NCBI GenBank assembly: GCA_033725935.1
Contig: MU867071.1
Location: forward strand, 54,032-118,031
Direction: 5' to 3'
Length of the DNA stretch: 64,000 nucleotides
Source: Cladorrhinum sp. PSN259
Lineage: Eukaryota; Ascomycota; Sordariomycetes; Sordariales; Podosporaceae
Part shown: one piece after another, positions 1-13,200 of the stretch
Layout: each line of letters opens with the position of its first letter
How positions within the stretch are numbered: position 1 is the stretch's first letter
Program-made: the position numbers and the translations under genes
Notes under the pieces: generated by a model
Told to the model about the DNA's origin: nothing
Databases searched by the model: none
The model's input: the letters and a program-made list of their open reading frames with translations, nothing else

Positions 1-1
<1 letters not shown>

Positions 2-39
<38 letters not shown>

Positions 40-94
40 CCCCCCCCCCCCCCCCGCCCGCCCCGCCCCCGCCCCCCCCGCCCCCCCCCCCCCC
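2..94. repeat. Near-pure C tract at the window edge
   Basis: Positions 2-94 are cytosine apart from six isolated G residues (39, 56, 60, 65, 71, 80). It does not contain the fungal telomere unit (CCCTAA/TTAGGG). A tract this long is unusual for a fungal chromosome. It may be a contig-end or sequencing artefact, or a real low-complexity run. Ordinary mixed sequence starts at 97. Confidence 0.9.
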
Positions 95-96
95 GG

Positions 97-3000
97 TTAT
101 ACTATGGTATGTACATGAGTGTTTTTTGTAATAAACCGATTTGTGACTGCCGTGCTTGTTCGAAACTCGCTTCCGGGGTATGTAATGTACGGTTCTCTGA
201 TGATGCATGCATGCATCCATCGGAGGAGGAGGAGGAGGAGGATCAAGTCTGTTGCGTATAGTAGATTTATGGATGGATTCTTAGATAGATGACACTGCAC
301 TCATTTACGCCATGCATACAACAGCAAAAAAAAACTAAAAAAACTCGGAGTGTACAAAGAAATGTTCATATATGTATGCCACTCGTGCATATGATTCGGA
401 AGCCTCTCGCTCCTTCCCGCATTGCACGGAGGTGGGTGGGGGGATGGATGGATGGATGGATGGACGGATGGACGGACGAAAAAGGCGGAAACTTGTGAGT
501 AAAAAAATGGGGAATTGATCGTCGGTTTTTTTTCCTCTTCTGCTTTCTGAGATGTAACTGAAGTATAAGCAGAGATCGGGTTTATTTTATTTTATTTTAT
601 TTTTGGTTTTAAAAGAAAATGAAAACCGAGACGTCACCAAAAAAAAAACCCCCCCAGAGTATATAAAAATTGAGAACGTAAGTAAAAAAACGCAAGATGC
701 AACTAAAAACCAAGGAACGCGAATAATCTCCCATCAAGTTTGTAAGATTTTTCAGTCTTGCAAACATTTTTGTAATTCCATCCGTCTCGCCAATCATTTA
801 TTTTTCTATTGATTCAGGTTTATTTCCCATCAATGTAAACAACAATGATGAGGTTTGTGTCGTCGGTTTCAGTTTAAATGTAATCAACTCCGGGGGGTAA
901 ATGATGACCACAAAAAAAAAACCAAAAAAAAGGGATCCTTTCCTTTTACATGACCGAAATTTCGGGGATTCGAATCCAACAAACCGAGACAAAAACAAGT
1001 AAGTTGGAAGAGACGCGAGACGCAAGGGTGATTACTGAACCATAAAAAAATCCTAAAACATACCAAAAATCCTGGATGGGAGTGGATGGGAGATAGATTG
1101 CCCAACACCGAAGAAGAATACCAACGAGATATACCCCCCAAAAAAATTATACCGAAACCGGCGTCTATCCCCGGGGAGTTGTCAAATCGGTCTTTTTCAC
1201 CAAAAATGGAAAGAAGCCGTGTTCCTCATTTATCATTCATTCAATCATTCATTGATGACATGGTTATTGTATGGTCAGGTGTGGCTACATTATCTTGCTA
1301 CCACGCTGGTGTACATACCAGGTTATTTTGCATGTTGTATGTGGTATCCTGTGTGTTGTATGCTTTAATATGCCAGTACATGTACAAGACCAAAGAAGAA
1401 GTAAAAAACATTTATCGTTTTGGCATAATACATGATCTATAATGCTAATATCAACCTCAAAAACAACACACATAGATTGTATAAACGAGTGCAAGTAAAC
1501 AAGTCCGTCGGGCTTGGCCCGACTTGGCCTTCATTCCAATATACACCAAAAACACTCAATATTACTAAATCAGATACGTAAAAAAACAAGCTTCATCACA
1601 CATATAGCACGGGACAACATAGGCTCTGTCTTTCTTGCCTATAAATGACTGAGATAAAACAGCAAGGTTTGTTGTCGTCAAAAGGGGCTCAATATGGAAA
1701 GAGAGGACATGATAAACCGAAATTGACAAACACCAAAAACCAACGCACCAGATACATACGTAGATCATGAGAAAATATGGGGGAAAAGAACCGTTCCGTT
1801 ACAAGGGCGTAACATCGTAAATAATATTCCGTAAAGACGCAAAAGAAGATAAAAATGATGAAAAGAATAACGAAAGCCGAGTATCCATTTGACCTTCCCA
1901 ATATCCACTCACTTCTCCGTCCTGCCGTGACATCTACCACCTCCCAGAGTCCTCATGACGTGGCAAAGGACACCAGAAAGGCAGAATTGACAAAAAGAAT
2001 ACACCCTACCATTGCATAAGCCACACCTTGTTTTTTCCCCCGGATGGATGGATGAATGAAAAATTAGCACACGTTACGGCAAGTAATTAAATGTCGTATC
2101 GTTGATCGTCACAATGGGTATCCACAGAGATGAATGAATGGTCAATGGGGGCTAACGCTCGGGCAAGTTACCTAGCAAATGCAACGTAGATCGTAAAATT
2201 CCTACCAGTGCCTGCGTGCGTTAAACGCCCCCCCGTGATCATCCCGTCCTGAGCTCCCGGAGAAGGGTACCCACTTGATATACTACTCTGCGGATGTGGA
2301 CATCGAGGTTTACAACGGCAAAGCAGCCAAGTAAAAGCTATTTGTGTTTTAATGTTCACCTTCTGATCTTGAAGATAAAGAGAGCGGCGGAAGATGCCCA
2401 AAAGGAGATAGTTCTCATGAGGATTAGCGTTGCGGGGGTTGTTGTACGGCCAACGGTGGCCGTGGTAAACCCGGTGGCTGTTCCCGCCCGGATGAAACGG
2501 AACGAAGGTTTGAATTGAATGAATTTTTGGCTTGATAAGGTTATATGCTTTTAATGTGATTCGCTTGGCGGATAGCTGCCCGGTGGTCGATTGATGGATT
2601 GATGGGCCGATTAGCTCATGCATGATTGAGCTTGGTTTGACGTACGTACCTACGAACACTTGCTGTAGTTCTTTGGTGCCTCACGGCCGTTGCCGTATGT
2701 ACCGTGTATATGACGGCGGAATTTGAGCGCACGGAAACGGATGGTATCAAAGGTCCACGATGGACATAGCTCGGCATTGTTCAAACAACCACCGAAGCCA
2801 CCCACCACGCTTCTTTCTCCACTAGAATCTTCTCCCGCTCATCCTCCAAATGTAAACGGGATTTATGCACAGGACGATCGGTAGAGTAAATGAGAGTAAA
2901 AGAGTAAAGAAGAAAGTTTCGGTAGATCGTCTGAAGTTCAACTGGAGTAGAGATCAGTACGCCACCATACAACGACAGCCGAGCCTGTGAAACATCAACT

Positions 3001-5398
3001 GGAGAGAAAACTTGCTCAGATTAGTAGACCACCTACCTATCAGGACAACGTAGAGGGCACAACAGCCCGTCCCCACCCATTCACGATAATCAACAGGCCA
3101 CCTCCCTCTCCCAATTAGTTCCCGATCGACACGCCACAGAGAAGCATCGCCCCCAAGTGCAACACAGGCCCTCAGGATGCTCTCATGCCTTTGAGGTAGC
3201 TGTGTAGTAGACTTGGTTCCTCGAAATACTGGAGATTCCCCTCCTTCCTGTGCCTTCTCCCGCTGGACTTCCCCCATCCCGAGGAGATACCAACTTCTCC
3301 AAGACCGCCAAGTAGCATGAAAAGACGACCCAAAGGGCTGTGAAAATGTCTTTCAGGGCATGGAGGAGGCTTTCCAAGAACTGTATATGACTTTCCAAGA
3401 ACCCAAGAGCCTGACAAGACCTTCCAGACCCGGCCGCAGTCTCTGCGTCATCCCTCCAAGGGCTGCTCAGGACTCATCCGATGTCAATCCAAGCCTTTCC
3501 AAGCCTTCCAAGCTTTTCCAATACAAAACATCACCCCACGTCGAGTCAAACTCAACTTCAAGCCGTCTTGGTGTGGCTTGGCTAAACACATACCCGGGAC
3601 TCTGATATCAAACTGATAGGCACTCACTTCTTAGCCTACCCAGGCTGAAGGAACCTCATTTTTGTGGCGTCCTCGCCAAACATGCACCCGATGCTTGGCC
3701 TATGTGCCGAGAAGCTTGCTTTCGCTTTTCATATTTTGCCGTCCAGACCGACTCCCCGGTTATATAGTACCTCTTCCCCTCCCTCGATGGGCTTGGCTCA
3801 GGCGATTTGCGTGTGAGAGAGAACTTGGCTATACAGCTTGAAATTGAATTTGGGGCTCATCGAGTTAACAAGACCATGTGGGATTAATATATCGGAAAGC
3901 CGACGGACAAGATCCTTTTAACTCGCTTGAGAGGTAAATGAGGTAATGACAACACCAGAATAATTGCATTATTACGTGACCGAAACCAACATAAACTGGT
4001 TGAAATTCGTAATAACCGGCCTGCGTGACTAATGAGACCGAACTTTGTAGAATGCACTGCGGGATTCTCCTTGATCAAAAAAAGGCCAGTTTTGCATCAG
4101 TTCGGAGGATGGCAAGCCTGATATCATCCTTGTACTCGGCCCGTCAGCTGCCAATGTGTATGCAACAGCGTATCTGCAATTGCGTATTTACCGCTCCCGG
4201 AGCAAGTAGAAAGAGCTCGGAAATAGGAAATATGGAATCAAGGTTGTGGCAACTACCGAGTGAGCCAGATATTGTCTCACTTGAAAATTATCCGATGCAA
4301 AAGAAACTGCTATTTGCTAAGATGATCTCCGGGATGCGATAAAGGGGGGTTGGCTCGGCAATGACCATGGGAGCGCTGAGAACGCACAATGAATTCGACT
4401 TGTTCATACGAGAGATACAGGCGAACTGCAAGCAACGGTAAGTCAGAATAAGAGGCTGAAACTGTTGCTCACTTGAACATAAGCAGAGAAGCGTAGGAAC
4501 TATGCTGTGTGGTACTCCTAGACTGTGTTTGAAGGTAGAGTAGACCGCCTCATCAATTGCCAAGATATGAAGACCCTGCTGTAACTGTCACGAGCCTGGT
4601 TGGTGAATAAATCGATTAGCCGGCTGGTATTGATTGAATGTGACGAGCACCAAAAGAATTGCTTGCCCAGCGCCGCAAGATTCCAAGTGATGGTCGAGTT
4701 GTCGCACTGAAACCGGGATTCATATTAAGTAAACTCGGACCCCTATCGGGAGGTGTCAAAGAACGACGGTGAAAGGTAAACAGTGCCAACGACACAGGGG
4801 CTGACCGCCCTTTGAGAATTTGAGACAAACATATGATTGAAGTGGTTAGTTGAAGGTTTTGCAGACTTCGCTCGCTTATCTTGAGGAGGTCCCTTGTTTA
4901 AGATCCCTAGGTAATGTCTCGAGTCTAGAAAAATCCATGGTTCAAAGCAAAAAGTTGAATTGAGTCGGGTATCTCTGAGCAGTGGTTGAGGCCGAACTCA
5001 AATAAACGATATCGGTTTTGTATGCAGGCAGCCGAGTATAAGATGATGTGAATCGAAGAGTTGGGGCCTCTGCTGTACCAGCAGATCTAAGGCCGTAAGA
5101 TGGTTACAGTCGCACACGGGAAGATTCAACTTCTGGGGTTCCGTAATAACGGCTTGCCCAAAAATTATTGAGCTCGCCCGATTGTCCCCTCACAGCGGAT
5201 CTCCTCGGATTTTCCGCAGCCTTCGACATCGTGATCTTGTTGAGTGCCCAAGGGTCGGCCGACAAAAGGTGAACCCTAGACAGTGAGATCCACGGGAAGG
5301 GATTGGGGAAATGCCATGATGATCACAACATATCAGGTTTCACGGAAACGCCACCAGGCCCAAAGATTTAGAACATGTTCATTTGGAAAGCCATGCTC
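97..5398. other. Gene-poor region with simple repeats
   Basis: No reading frame here resembles a known protein, and none can be extended convincingly by splicing. It holds several microsatellites: GGA units at about 222-242, GGATG/GGACG units at about 441-478, and TTTTA units at about 581-602. A small perfect hairpin with 7-bp arms lies at 1507-1513 and 1517-1523. The longest open frame (2168-2659, minus) is low in recognisable motifs and I do not accept it as a gene. The segment could hold non-coding transcripts or lineage-specific genes that I cannot see. Confidence 0.6.
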
Positions 5399-7093
5399 TC
5401 AACAGTCGCATCGTCCATACCAGCGTGGGAATGAGACTATGTCTCGGACCGTATGGACGCCAGAGAGGTAACTGAGTAGTCGATCGAAACCCAAGCCAAA
5501 GCCGCCATGTGGAGGACAGCCCCAGCGGCGCAAGTCAACGTACCAATCCAAACCGCTTCCAGAACCATTCTCAGAGGCAGGGTCCAGCGATGACTTGATA
5601 ATTCCCTGTCGCTTCATGACTTCCAGCAGAGGTTCCAATCGATACTCACGCATCGATCCCCCGGCAATCTCACAAAGGTCAGGAACGAGCAAGTCGAAGC
5701 AATCGACGGTAGCTTCTGATGGGTCTTGTGAGTCAGAACCAGGTGCCTGCGTCGGGAGCATGTAGAAAGCCTTAATATCCCTGGGGTAGTTGGTGACAAA
5801 AACCGGTTTTCGGCCCTCGCCAACGACTTCGGCGACGTACTTTTCGTGCTCTGATTGCAATCCTGCACCCCAGGTTGGCTTGTGCGTGAACGTGTCGGCC
5901 TTTTGCTGCAACAGTTTGACAGCCTCGGCGTATGTGATCCGAGGCCAGTCGTGTTCCGCCAAACCTTCCCAGCGGCGAGCAACTTCGTCTGCCGGCAATA
6001 AATCCGAACCGCTGCTACGTGATCGCGTGAGAAGATCGCCGACGGTCGCCGAATTATAAAGATCGGTGCTCAGGTGCCGTAGCATATCCTCGGCTAGATC
6101 CATGACCGGTCCGAGACCATCCACAAAGCTCATCTCAGTTTCCAACATGTAAAACTCGCTCAGATGCCTTGATGTATCGCTCTGCTCGGCACGGAACACA
6201 GGCGATAGAGTCCAAACATTACCAACAGACTGAGCCAATGCCTCGAGGTGAAGTTGGGTAGACACGGTGAGGTACTTCCGAGAGCGGAAGAACTCGTCAG
6301 GACCGCGCTCAGCCGATTCGGCGGCCGAGTTGCTAACCGGCGTCACGGTGAAGACTTCTCCGGCGCCTTCACAGTCGGATGATGTGATTATGGGCGGATG
6401 GGTCTGGACAAACGACCGGTTTGCAAAGAACTGAGTCAGCGAAGCAATCGCCTCGGACCGCAATCTCAACAAGACGGCATTGAGAGGAGTTCTCGGCCGC
6501 AAGTGCGGCATTGTGCGGAGGTACTCGGGCGTCTGATACTTCTTTTGGATGGGAAATGTCTGGAAAGGCAATAGTCAGAGCTTGCTGCCCGGGGGGCAGG
6601 GAATAAAAAGCGAGTACCTTTGCGTCAGACGGACCCAAAATATCGACCTTTTTGACGTGCAATTCATGGCTCTGTGCAGCTCCAGGTGAAGACACCCATG
6701 AGCCAGTGAGGCGTACGGCGGCGCCGACAGCCAGGCTGCAGAGAATCGGAATCAGTAAGTTGAATAACCGAGACAGGCGTATCGGGGTAATTGCTCGCAC
6801 CCATCAGCTTGATCGGTTTCAACAACGGCCTGCAGCGGCGCGAGCGAGGAACCGTCCCCGAGCGAGACAAAACGATGGGCCTTCATTCCCCGGACCGAAC
6901 GGACGAATCCATTGACGACAACATCATCAACTTTTTCAGCAGGTTTCCACTGCAGAAGTTGGGATACCGATTTGGAAGGGAAGGAGGAGACATATCGCCG
7001 ACCAAGACCGTGAGTCGGCCGCGTGGCAGCAGGCACGCGGGCAATAATCCGTCTTGAAGGCCGGAGGGCCAATTCCAGAGCGGCGGGCCGCAT
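5399..7093 (-). CDS. slm5: Asparaginyl-tRNA synthetase, mitochondrial (class II)
   Basis: Charges tRNA(Asn) with asparagine, probably in the mitochondrial matrix. I infer three exons on the minus strand: 7093-6801, 6735-6618 and 6559-5399, giving 523 residues. Both introns (6736-6800 and 6560-6617) have GT-AG ends and CTGAT or CTGAC branch sites, and they restore the frame exactly. The N-terminus is rich in Arg, Ala and Ser with few acidic residues, as in a mitochondrial presequence. An OB-fold anticodon-binding segment follows (about residues 50-135). Class II motif 2 is visible as FRAEQSDTSRHLSEFYMLE and motif 3 as GFGLGFDRLL near the C-terminus. The length is close to the family of yeast Slm5 (about 490 residues). 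A cytosolic AsnRS would have a different N-terminus, so the mitochondrial form is favoured. Confidence 0.93.
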
Positions 7094-9060
7094 AGATTGA
7101 AGCTGACGAGGGAAATTCTAGGAGAATTGATCACCTCCTCAATCGTCACACCTTGATGACTGGCTGCTTGTAAATTTCAACACCAAAAAAGTTCAAGAAT
7201 ACGAACAACGGATGACACCCCAATGGCCCAAATTCTCTCCGTCCAATCCGACGACTTTTTGATGTGGGGGCGATCTGAACTTGGCGTTCGCTGCCACTTG
7301 CCGTTCTTGAGAAAGTTCCCCGTTACGATTGGTCGGGAGACTTCCTGCCAAGCAGTCTCGAAGGTCTTTTTAGGAGTGGGTCATTGGGCCCAAAGGTCAA
7401 AAAGGGGAAGTACTAATGGATTCACTGTGCATCAAACTATCAATATCATCACAATATCACAATTGCATTCTCATTTCTTACCCTACAGGGTACCTTCCGG
7501 GTTTGAGTAGGAAAGCGGAATATTCTTCAAAACCTCGTGTGGAAGGGGAGTTGAAGCTCCCACTTATGGTGTTGCCATTTAAAAAATCATGACCAATAAC
7601 AACCCCACCTTGCAACCACCATCACTTCCTTCCTGGGGAAAGCAGTCCTTCCGCGGGGAGCTACACTAAATAATGTGGCAAAGCTGGAAGGAATGAAAGG
7701 AGGGGTCCCGTCGTGTTCCATATATGGCATTTCCATCCGGATTTGAGCAGGTGCAGAAAGCAATAGAATCAATCAAGCATCCACCCACTGCATCCACATC
7801 CAGTGCGGCATCCATTCACGTACGTTTCTCAGCTCCTTCCGCGGATCACCTTCAGCTTGCCCTGACGGGAGCTTCGTCATGGGAGTGTCAGACATGCATT
7901 ATTATTTTAGCAAGACGGGACAGCCCGACCCCCGTTACCACCCTGACCGCCCGCATCCAGCCAACCATCCTCGTCGTCTTCGATGGCGGATCACTTAGTG
8001 GATGGCAACATCTCCACGACCCCTTCACACCTCTCCCGTGGTGCCCGTCAACCCCCGTCTAGCTCTGCTGCCCACCAGACTATCCTCCCCCACGGCTCGG
8101 CTTTGATGCCGATCTTGTGCTGTTGACAGAGATCTTCATCCACGTTTGCTCTCGATAGATCGAAAACTACAGATGCCCAAATGGGGCCAACCTTACTCCT
8201 CTGGTCCCGTTGCATGTCTCTGCTCCCCCTCATTGGCCTTCACCGCGATTACGGCTGTGACCACCACTGCAAGCTTGCGAAGGTTTATTATTGGTTTCAG
8301 CGGCAGCTGTCTGGGGTTCATGTTTTGAACGCACGCGGACAGGTACCTCCCCAATGCCGCGCACTGTCAAAGGCGTCTGTCGTCGACCCTTGCTTGCTTT
8401 GATCTCTGCCCAACGCTGCAACTCCCGTCCCTGTCCGACTCGTGGCCGGTGCCAAGCGATACAGAGGACGAGAGACAAAGACAAACCCCGGCTGAAGACG
8501 GGCCCATGTCTTTGGTATTGATTGCACATGTACCAAGAGACTAAGGAATACCAGATTGACTCACGATGGCGCACTCACGGCAGCACAACAGCCACTCGCA
8601 ATTCCCAAGGTCTCGGGAGTTTGCGTCGGCGCAAGCTTGATAACTTCACGGTCAGTATCTTTGTGCCTCATGAGAAGCTCGCGGCAGCCGTGGACCTGGG
8701 AAAGCCACTGCGGTGTGTCGGTGCCGGCAGTTAGGTAGTTTGCAGGCTCCTCATGCTGGCCCGTTCCACCTCGCCTTTAGGGAGCCTTTTGCTTTTTTTT
8801 TTTTTTTTTTTTGCAGTCTCTTGGTCTCTCGGGCTCTCACGGGATGTTTGATTTGCATATATAAAGTGGAAGAGATCCGCCTCATTCACGATCCATCCTT
8901 TCTTTACCAAGCAGCAGCAGAAGCAGAAACAGGAGCAGCAAAGCAGGCAGAGCCAGCAAGCATAAAAACTTGTTTTGGGTTTGTTTCCTAGTTTCCACTA
9001 TTCCATTCTGGACCTCGCCTGCCAAACCTTTTGCCACGAACTTCAAAGTCTTAACGCGCG
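7094..9060. other. Divergent intergenic region, slm5 / PARG-like gene
   Basis: About 2 kb between two genes transcribed away from each other. I find no convincing coding frame. It contains a T20 run at 8793-8812 and, about 200 nt before the right-hand start codon, a clear TATA element. The segment directly upstream of 7093 carries the promoter of the synthetase gene. The rest is unassigned. Confidence 0.6.
8858..8865 (+). promoter_or_regulatory. TATA box of the PARG-like gene
   Basis: TATATAAA lies 196 nt upstream of the ATG at 9061, just after a T20 run (8793-8812). Transcription would be expected to begin some 30-100 nt downstream, giving a leader of roughly 80-170 nt. The assignment rests on motif and position only. 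Confidence 0.5.
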
Positions 9061-10221
9061 ATGCCTTCCTCGAGCTCCAAATCCTCCAAACCGAAGCCTT
9101 CGGAGGTTGCTTCGGAGACGAAGAAGGTCTACATCCCCCACATCAGGAGGGAGTATGCCCAGAAATGGCCCATTTACTCGTACATCTATCACCAGCCAAC
9201 TCTTCTTCCGTTGCATGAGAGGGGACGTGACATATCACCCCCGCACTTCTGTGAGTACAGCATCGCCCTACCAAGCTTCAGCCCTACTTGTGTACTAACA
9301 CGAGCCCGCCAGATGTGTCCCACGGAGACCCGGTTGATACCGTACTGGCTTGGGTGGCACAGATGCCGACGCAGGCTTCCATTCCTTTCATCTGCGCGGC
9401 AAATGACAGAAGACCCGGAGGGGACTGGGAAACCGGGGCGGTGGGTTACGAGGAGCGATTTTGCCGACGTAGCACCCTTGCCGCAACTTTGTCCACCCCT
9501 TCGAATGGCGCACCACTGACAGATCATTATCCCATTCCGGTATGCAGCGGCATCATGTCAAGCAATGTTGGTGAGTAGCTTCCTACCACCCTGGATACCA
9601 GAAGAGAGATCATCCTCTTACCAGGTGCATTTTGTAGTCGTGTTCCGAGGCCCCCACGACAAATATGAAAAGCTCCCAGAGCAGCAGTGGCAATCCTTGC
9701 CTGTGGTCTCGGTACCTCCCCCGCGATGGCCCAAGCTGACATCCGGCGGCACCAAGTACTCATTCGCGGATGAGCGAGAGATGGTCAAGGATAAGCTCCG
9801 CGTTGCTCTTAGCATCGTGGCCTATGAGCGATTCGAGTCCGTTGTGATAGGCGACTTTGGATTGGGCAATGGTTATCGCAACCCGCCCCTGGAGCTTGCC
9901 GAACTATGGCGTGAGGTTCTTCTCTACGACCCCAATCTCCGTGGCCGATTCACATCAGTGGCGTTTGTCTTTGAAGACCCTCATCAAAGCACCACGCAGT
10001 TGATTCTCGACGACATTGCTAAAAAGTCGAGCAGTGGCAGCAGTAGTTCATCGAGCAGATCCAAGTCGAAGAGTAGCTCATCAAGCTCTAGTTCCAGCTC
10101 AGCCGGCCACTGTCTCACAGATTATCAGATTTTCCAACAGATATTCGACGCCAACGCAATCCAGGAGTTTTTGGCACAACGGGATGCAAGATACGGAATC
10201 AACAACCTCTTAGCCTGTTAA
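9061..10221 (+). CDS. PARG-like macrodomain protein (TIGR02452/DUF2263 type)
   Basis: Probably binds or hydrolyses ADP-ribose. Exons 9061-9250, 9313-9570 and 9638-10221 give 343 residues. Intron 1 has GTGAGT, a TACTAACA branch and CAG. Intron 2 has GTGAGT and ends in TAG; a nearer AG at 9624 is out of frame. The product carries a fungal form of the microbial PARG signature, RPGGDWETGAVGYEER, with two conserved Gly and a Glu pair where the family has GGG-x(6-8)-QEE. Later come VVFRGPHDKYE, YSFADEREMVKDKLRVAL and VVIGDFGLGNGYRNPP, the typical macrodomain core. Residues before 10 and near 290-320 are Ser/Lys rich and likely disordered. No signal peptide or membrane segment is evident. The family call rests on remembered motif resemblance, and enzymatic activity is inferred. 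Confidence 0.75.
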
Positions 10222-13200
10222 GCTTACCATGATATCTTTTCTCTTTGGAGAAGGAGTTTGGCGTTTGGGCTGCTGGAGCCCACTGCGGATTATGCCAGCA
10301 TTTTTGGGCGGACACATAAACGGAGTTCTGAGCCATTGCCCGCCCGGGGAATCTGCTCTCGGTTTCTCTTCTTTTCTTCCGATTACAGGCTGGATTGGCA
10401 ACATTGGTCGGCGCGGGATGCCTGGTTGTGCATCGACACAGTGTGTGTTGTATTTTTTTATATCTTGGAATAATAATAGCAGTGTGCATTGCAATCAACA
10501 AACGTATCCCCGAGAATATGGCTCTTGGGTCGCGGCCCGAGGCATCGAACCAAGCAGATTTTGATGACATCCCTGCTGATGGTAGAAGGCTGGAATGGAA
10601 GGCTTCCCACGCAAGGGGGTGCTCGCCGATTTGCCGATTGTGCAGTTGCCCAGGACATCATGGCTCGGTGACTGGCTGTCACACTGCAGAGTGTCGGTGG
10701 TGTGCATGAGCCAAGAGAGAGATAGGGATGCGGTGCGCGAAATACGGAAATCCTTTGCGAGCAAGTAAAACAATGTTTGCTCAGGGAAAGGTGGGATACA
10801 CCCTTGCACACCGGTTGTCCGCCGGTTTTCCATCTACAGATAACTCTGCAGGTGTCAGACATTCGATGGGACACTAGTCATGCAAGATTGGGCGCAGTTT
10901 GTTTCTTCTCTTCATGTTCATCCACCAATCCCTTCACCGCACGGTACTCTCGCAGACCCTCTTCCTCACCGGTATGCACGCAATTCTGTGTAACACACCT
11001 ACCCGAATACCAAGACAGGGACCTTTTGCAAAAGGGACTGAAACATTCATGATGGGCTTCAGCCATGTAATCGGAGCCCAAGACGCCACAAGAGGCCACG
11101 CGGACTTCCCCAAGAGGGCAAGATTTGCATTCGAAATCGTATGAGTATCACGGCCGAGTGTGGTGGGGGAAACAACGAGAGGGTGTAGATCCCGCCGGTG
11201 CCTCGATTGACAAGAAAACCCACAATGGGGGAGTCAGGTGGTCTCAGAACTGAGGATAGAGGATAGTATCCGGCCGAACCAAGTAGGAGATAAGGTGGGC
11301 AAACGGTTATCTCCGCATTGATGCTCTTCCGCTAATCCTTCAGGTCCAGTAGTGCATAAGCAGGTGATCACACGATGTATCTTCCTTTCTTATCACACTC
11401 TATGGTCACTAATACGAAGGCAGAACCTGTGAGGTGACATCAACATGGCACTCCGAACCCCCACATACTGCAGATTCGCACTCTCATCCGTCCAGTCTCT
11501 TTGGCATACTTGGGCGCGACCGACCCGCTTGATCCCAACCATGTCTTTCTCCGTGGGCACAGAAACGAACAAATTAGCTAACCACCTATATGCTACTACG
11601 AGTGGAATACATCACATTCGAGTATTTGAGACGGTAGTGAGAAATAGACCGCTTGTCTACGATCTGTAACACCCGATCTGGCACATACATGTCTGCATAA
11701 CAAGTACAACTTGTGTTCTGTAGCACAGAGAGCATGGCTTGGTGTCACCGGTACTTTGAGCAGAACAAGATTATTTCCTTGTATCACACGATAATGCGAC
11801 AGAGACGGATGGGTATCGATGATGGCCAAGCATATATGCGGCCAATTTTGTGGGACGAGGTGGAGGTATGTGTCTCAAAATCACCGTTTTTCTCTCCCAT
11901 CCGCCTATTGCTCCATCAACAACAGAGTTACGGTGAGGATAGGTGCAGGACAATTCCAAGGAAAATGAAAATGATCAGCGAGGAATGAGAGCGGGACGGG
12001 AGGAGAGGGGCATGTTCAGCTAGGCAAATCCACCACGGCTGGAAGATCTAATCAGCAGATCCGGCGGGCATCTGCAGCATCGTGTAAGCACCCGCCTCCC
12101 TCGACGGATACTGTTTGCAGGTATATATGCAAACGCTACTGCAGTCTTTCTACCCATTCAGCTATGATTGGCCTCCTCGGGAAGTCTGGAACAACCTGAC
12201 AAGCCATGACAACATCGAAACACATGGTTATTGGATGAGATCTTACAGATGGACCTTGACCCCTTCCCCCACCGATTCTCTCCTTATCACAAATCAGGGT
12301 GAGAAAACAAGAAGTAACACGACCAAATATTCTTGCCTTTGCCTGATCAAAAGCACCCTTCAAGTTTTTTTTAAAAATGGATATCTGAGACCAAGTATTA
12401 TTGTAGGTTTGTGATATTGATATAACTACAGGGTCCTGTCCAGCTGAATGTGGGGGGCGCACCAGCTCAGCTCTATCACGAGACGATTATGACATGCAGG
12501 TTGGTTATGGAATTCTTTCCATAGGAGGGAAGAAGGAACACTGCACGATGGGAAACCCAGCCAACAAACATCACAAATCAAGGCACGGAGTTGTACTTTG
12601 GACTGCCCCCCACACTACTATTGTTTGGCTCACTGCTACTCTGGTTGCAGCATAGGATTGACAGCGGGACGAATCCATAGTAAGCAGGTGCCTGGTTTCA
12701 ATGTCGGACTTTCAGCGAATAAGCGGGCTTTGTATACATGTAGATGCTGGGGGATGTCACGCGCTCGGGCAGAATAACATCAAGGAAGATACAAACAACG
12801 GGTAGGCGAGGTTGAGACAATTACTGACAACCAAGTAGAACGAACGTACATATTATTGTTCTCCCTTCACATGATCGACACAAAGACAAAACAACCAGCG
12901 GTGTAGGTGCAGCCGGAACCATCCGCAGCTGAGGTTGCATATATCGATTAGTGGTTCGATCCCGATTCCCCGACGCAATGTGTAGGTATCAGCAGGCTGA
13001 AACTAGCTCACACACGCCCTTTATGAATGGTCAACGTAGATCTATGTAAGACAGGAACGGCACGGAGTAACAGAACCGGCAGGTTGAGCTGAGAAGGTTA
13101 TAGCCAATCATGTTTGCGATACATATGCATGCGTCTGATTATGGTATAAGTGCGTAAGACACGTGGTAAAGAGGATTTTTATTTTTGGTAAAAAAAATCA

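Noticed and set aside
1..96. Telomere at the left edge
   Set aside because: The C tract lacks the TTAGGG/CCCTAA unit and any TG-rich variant, so telomere identity is not supported.
950..990. tRNA-like string GGGGATTCGAATCC
   Set aside because: Only a partial T-arm palindrome. D arm, anticodon arm and acceptor pairing are missing on both strands.
2168..2659. 163-codon minus-strand frame in the left gene-poor region
   Set aside because: No recognisable domain, and no supporting neighbours or convincing splice extension. Cys/Pro/His-rich composition is typical of non-coding DNA. It could still be a lineage-specific gene.
9571..9624. Shorter intron 2 for the PARG-like gene ending at CAG 9624
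   Set aside because: Its acceptor shifts the frame. Ending at TAG 9637 restores the conserved VVFRGPHDKYE segment.
12940..12990. tRNA-like T-loop string GGTTCGATCCC
   Set aside because: Flanking bases cannot form the T stem or acceptor stem, and no anticodon arm lies at the right distance upstream.
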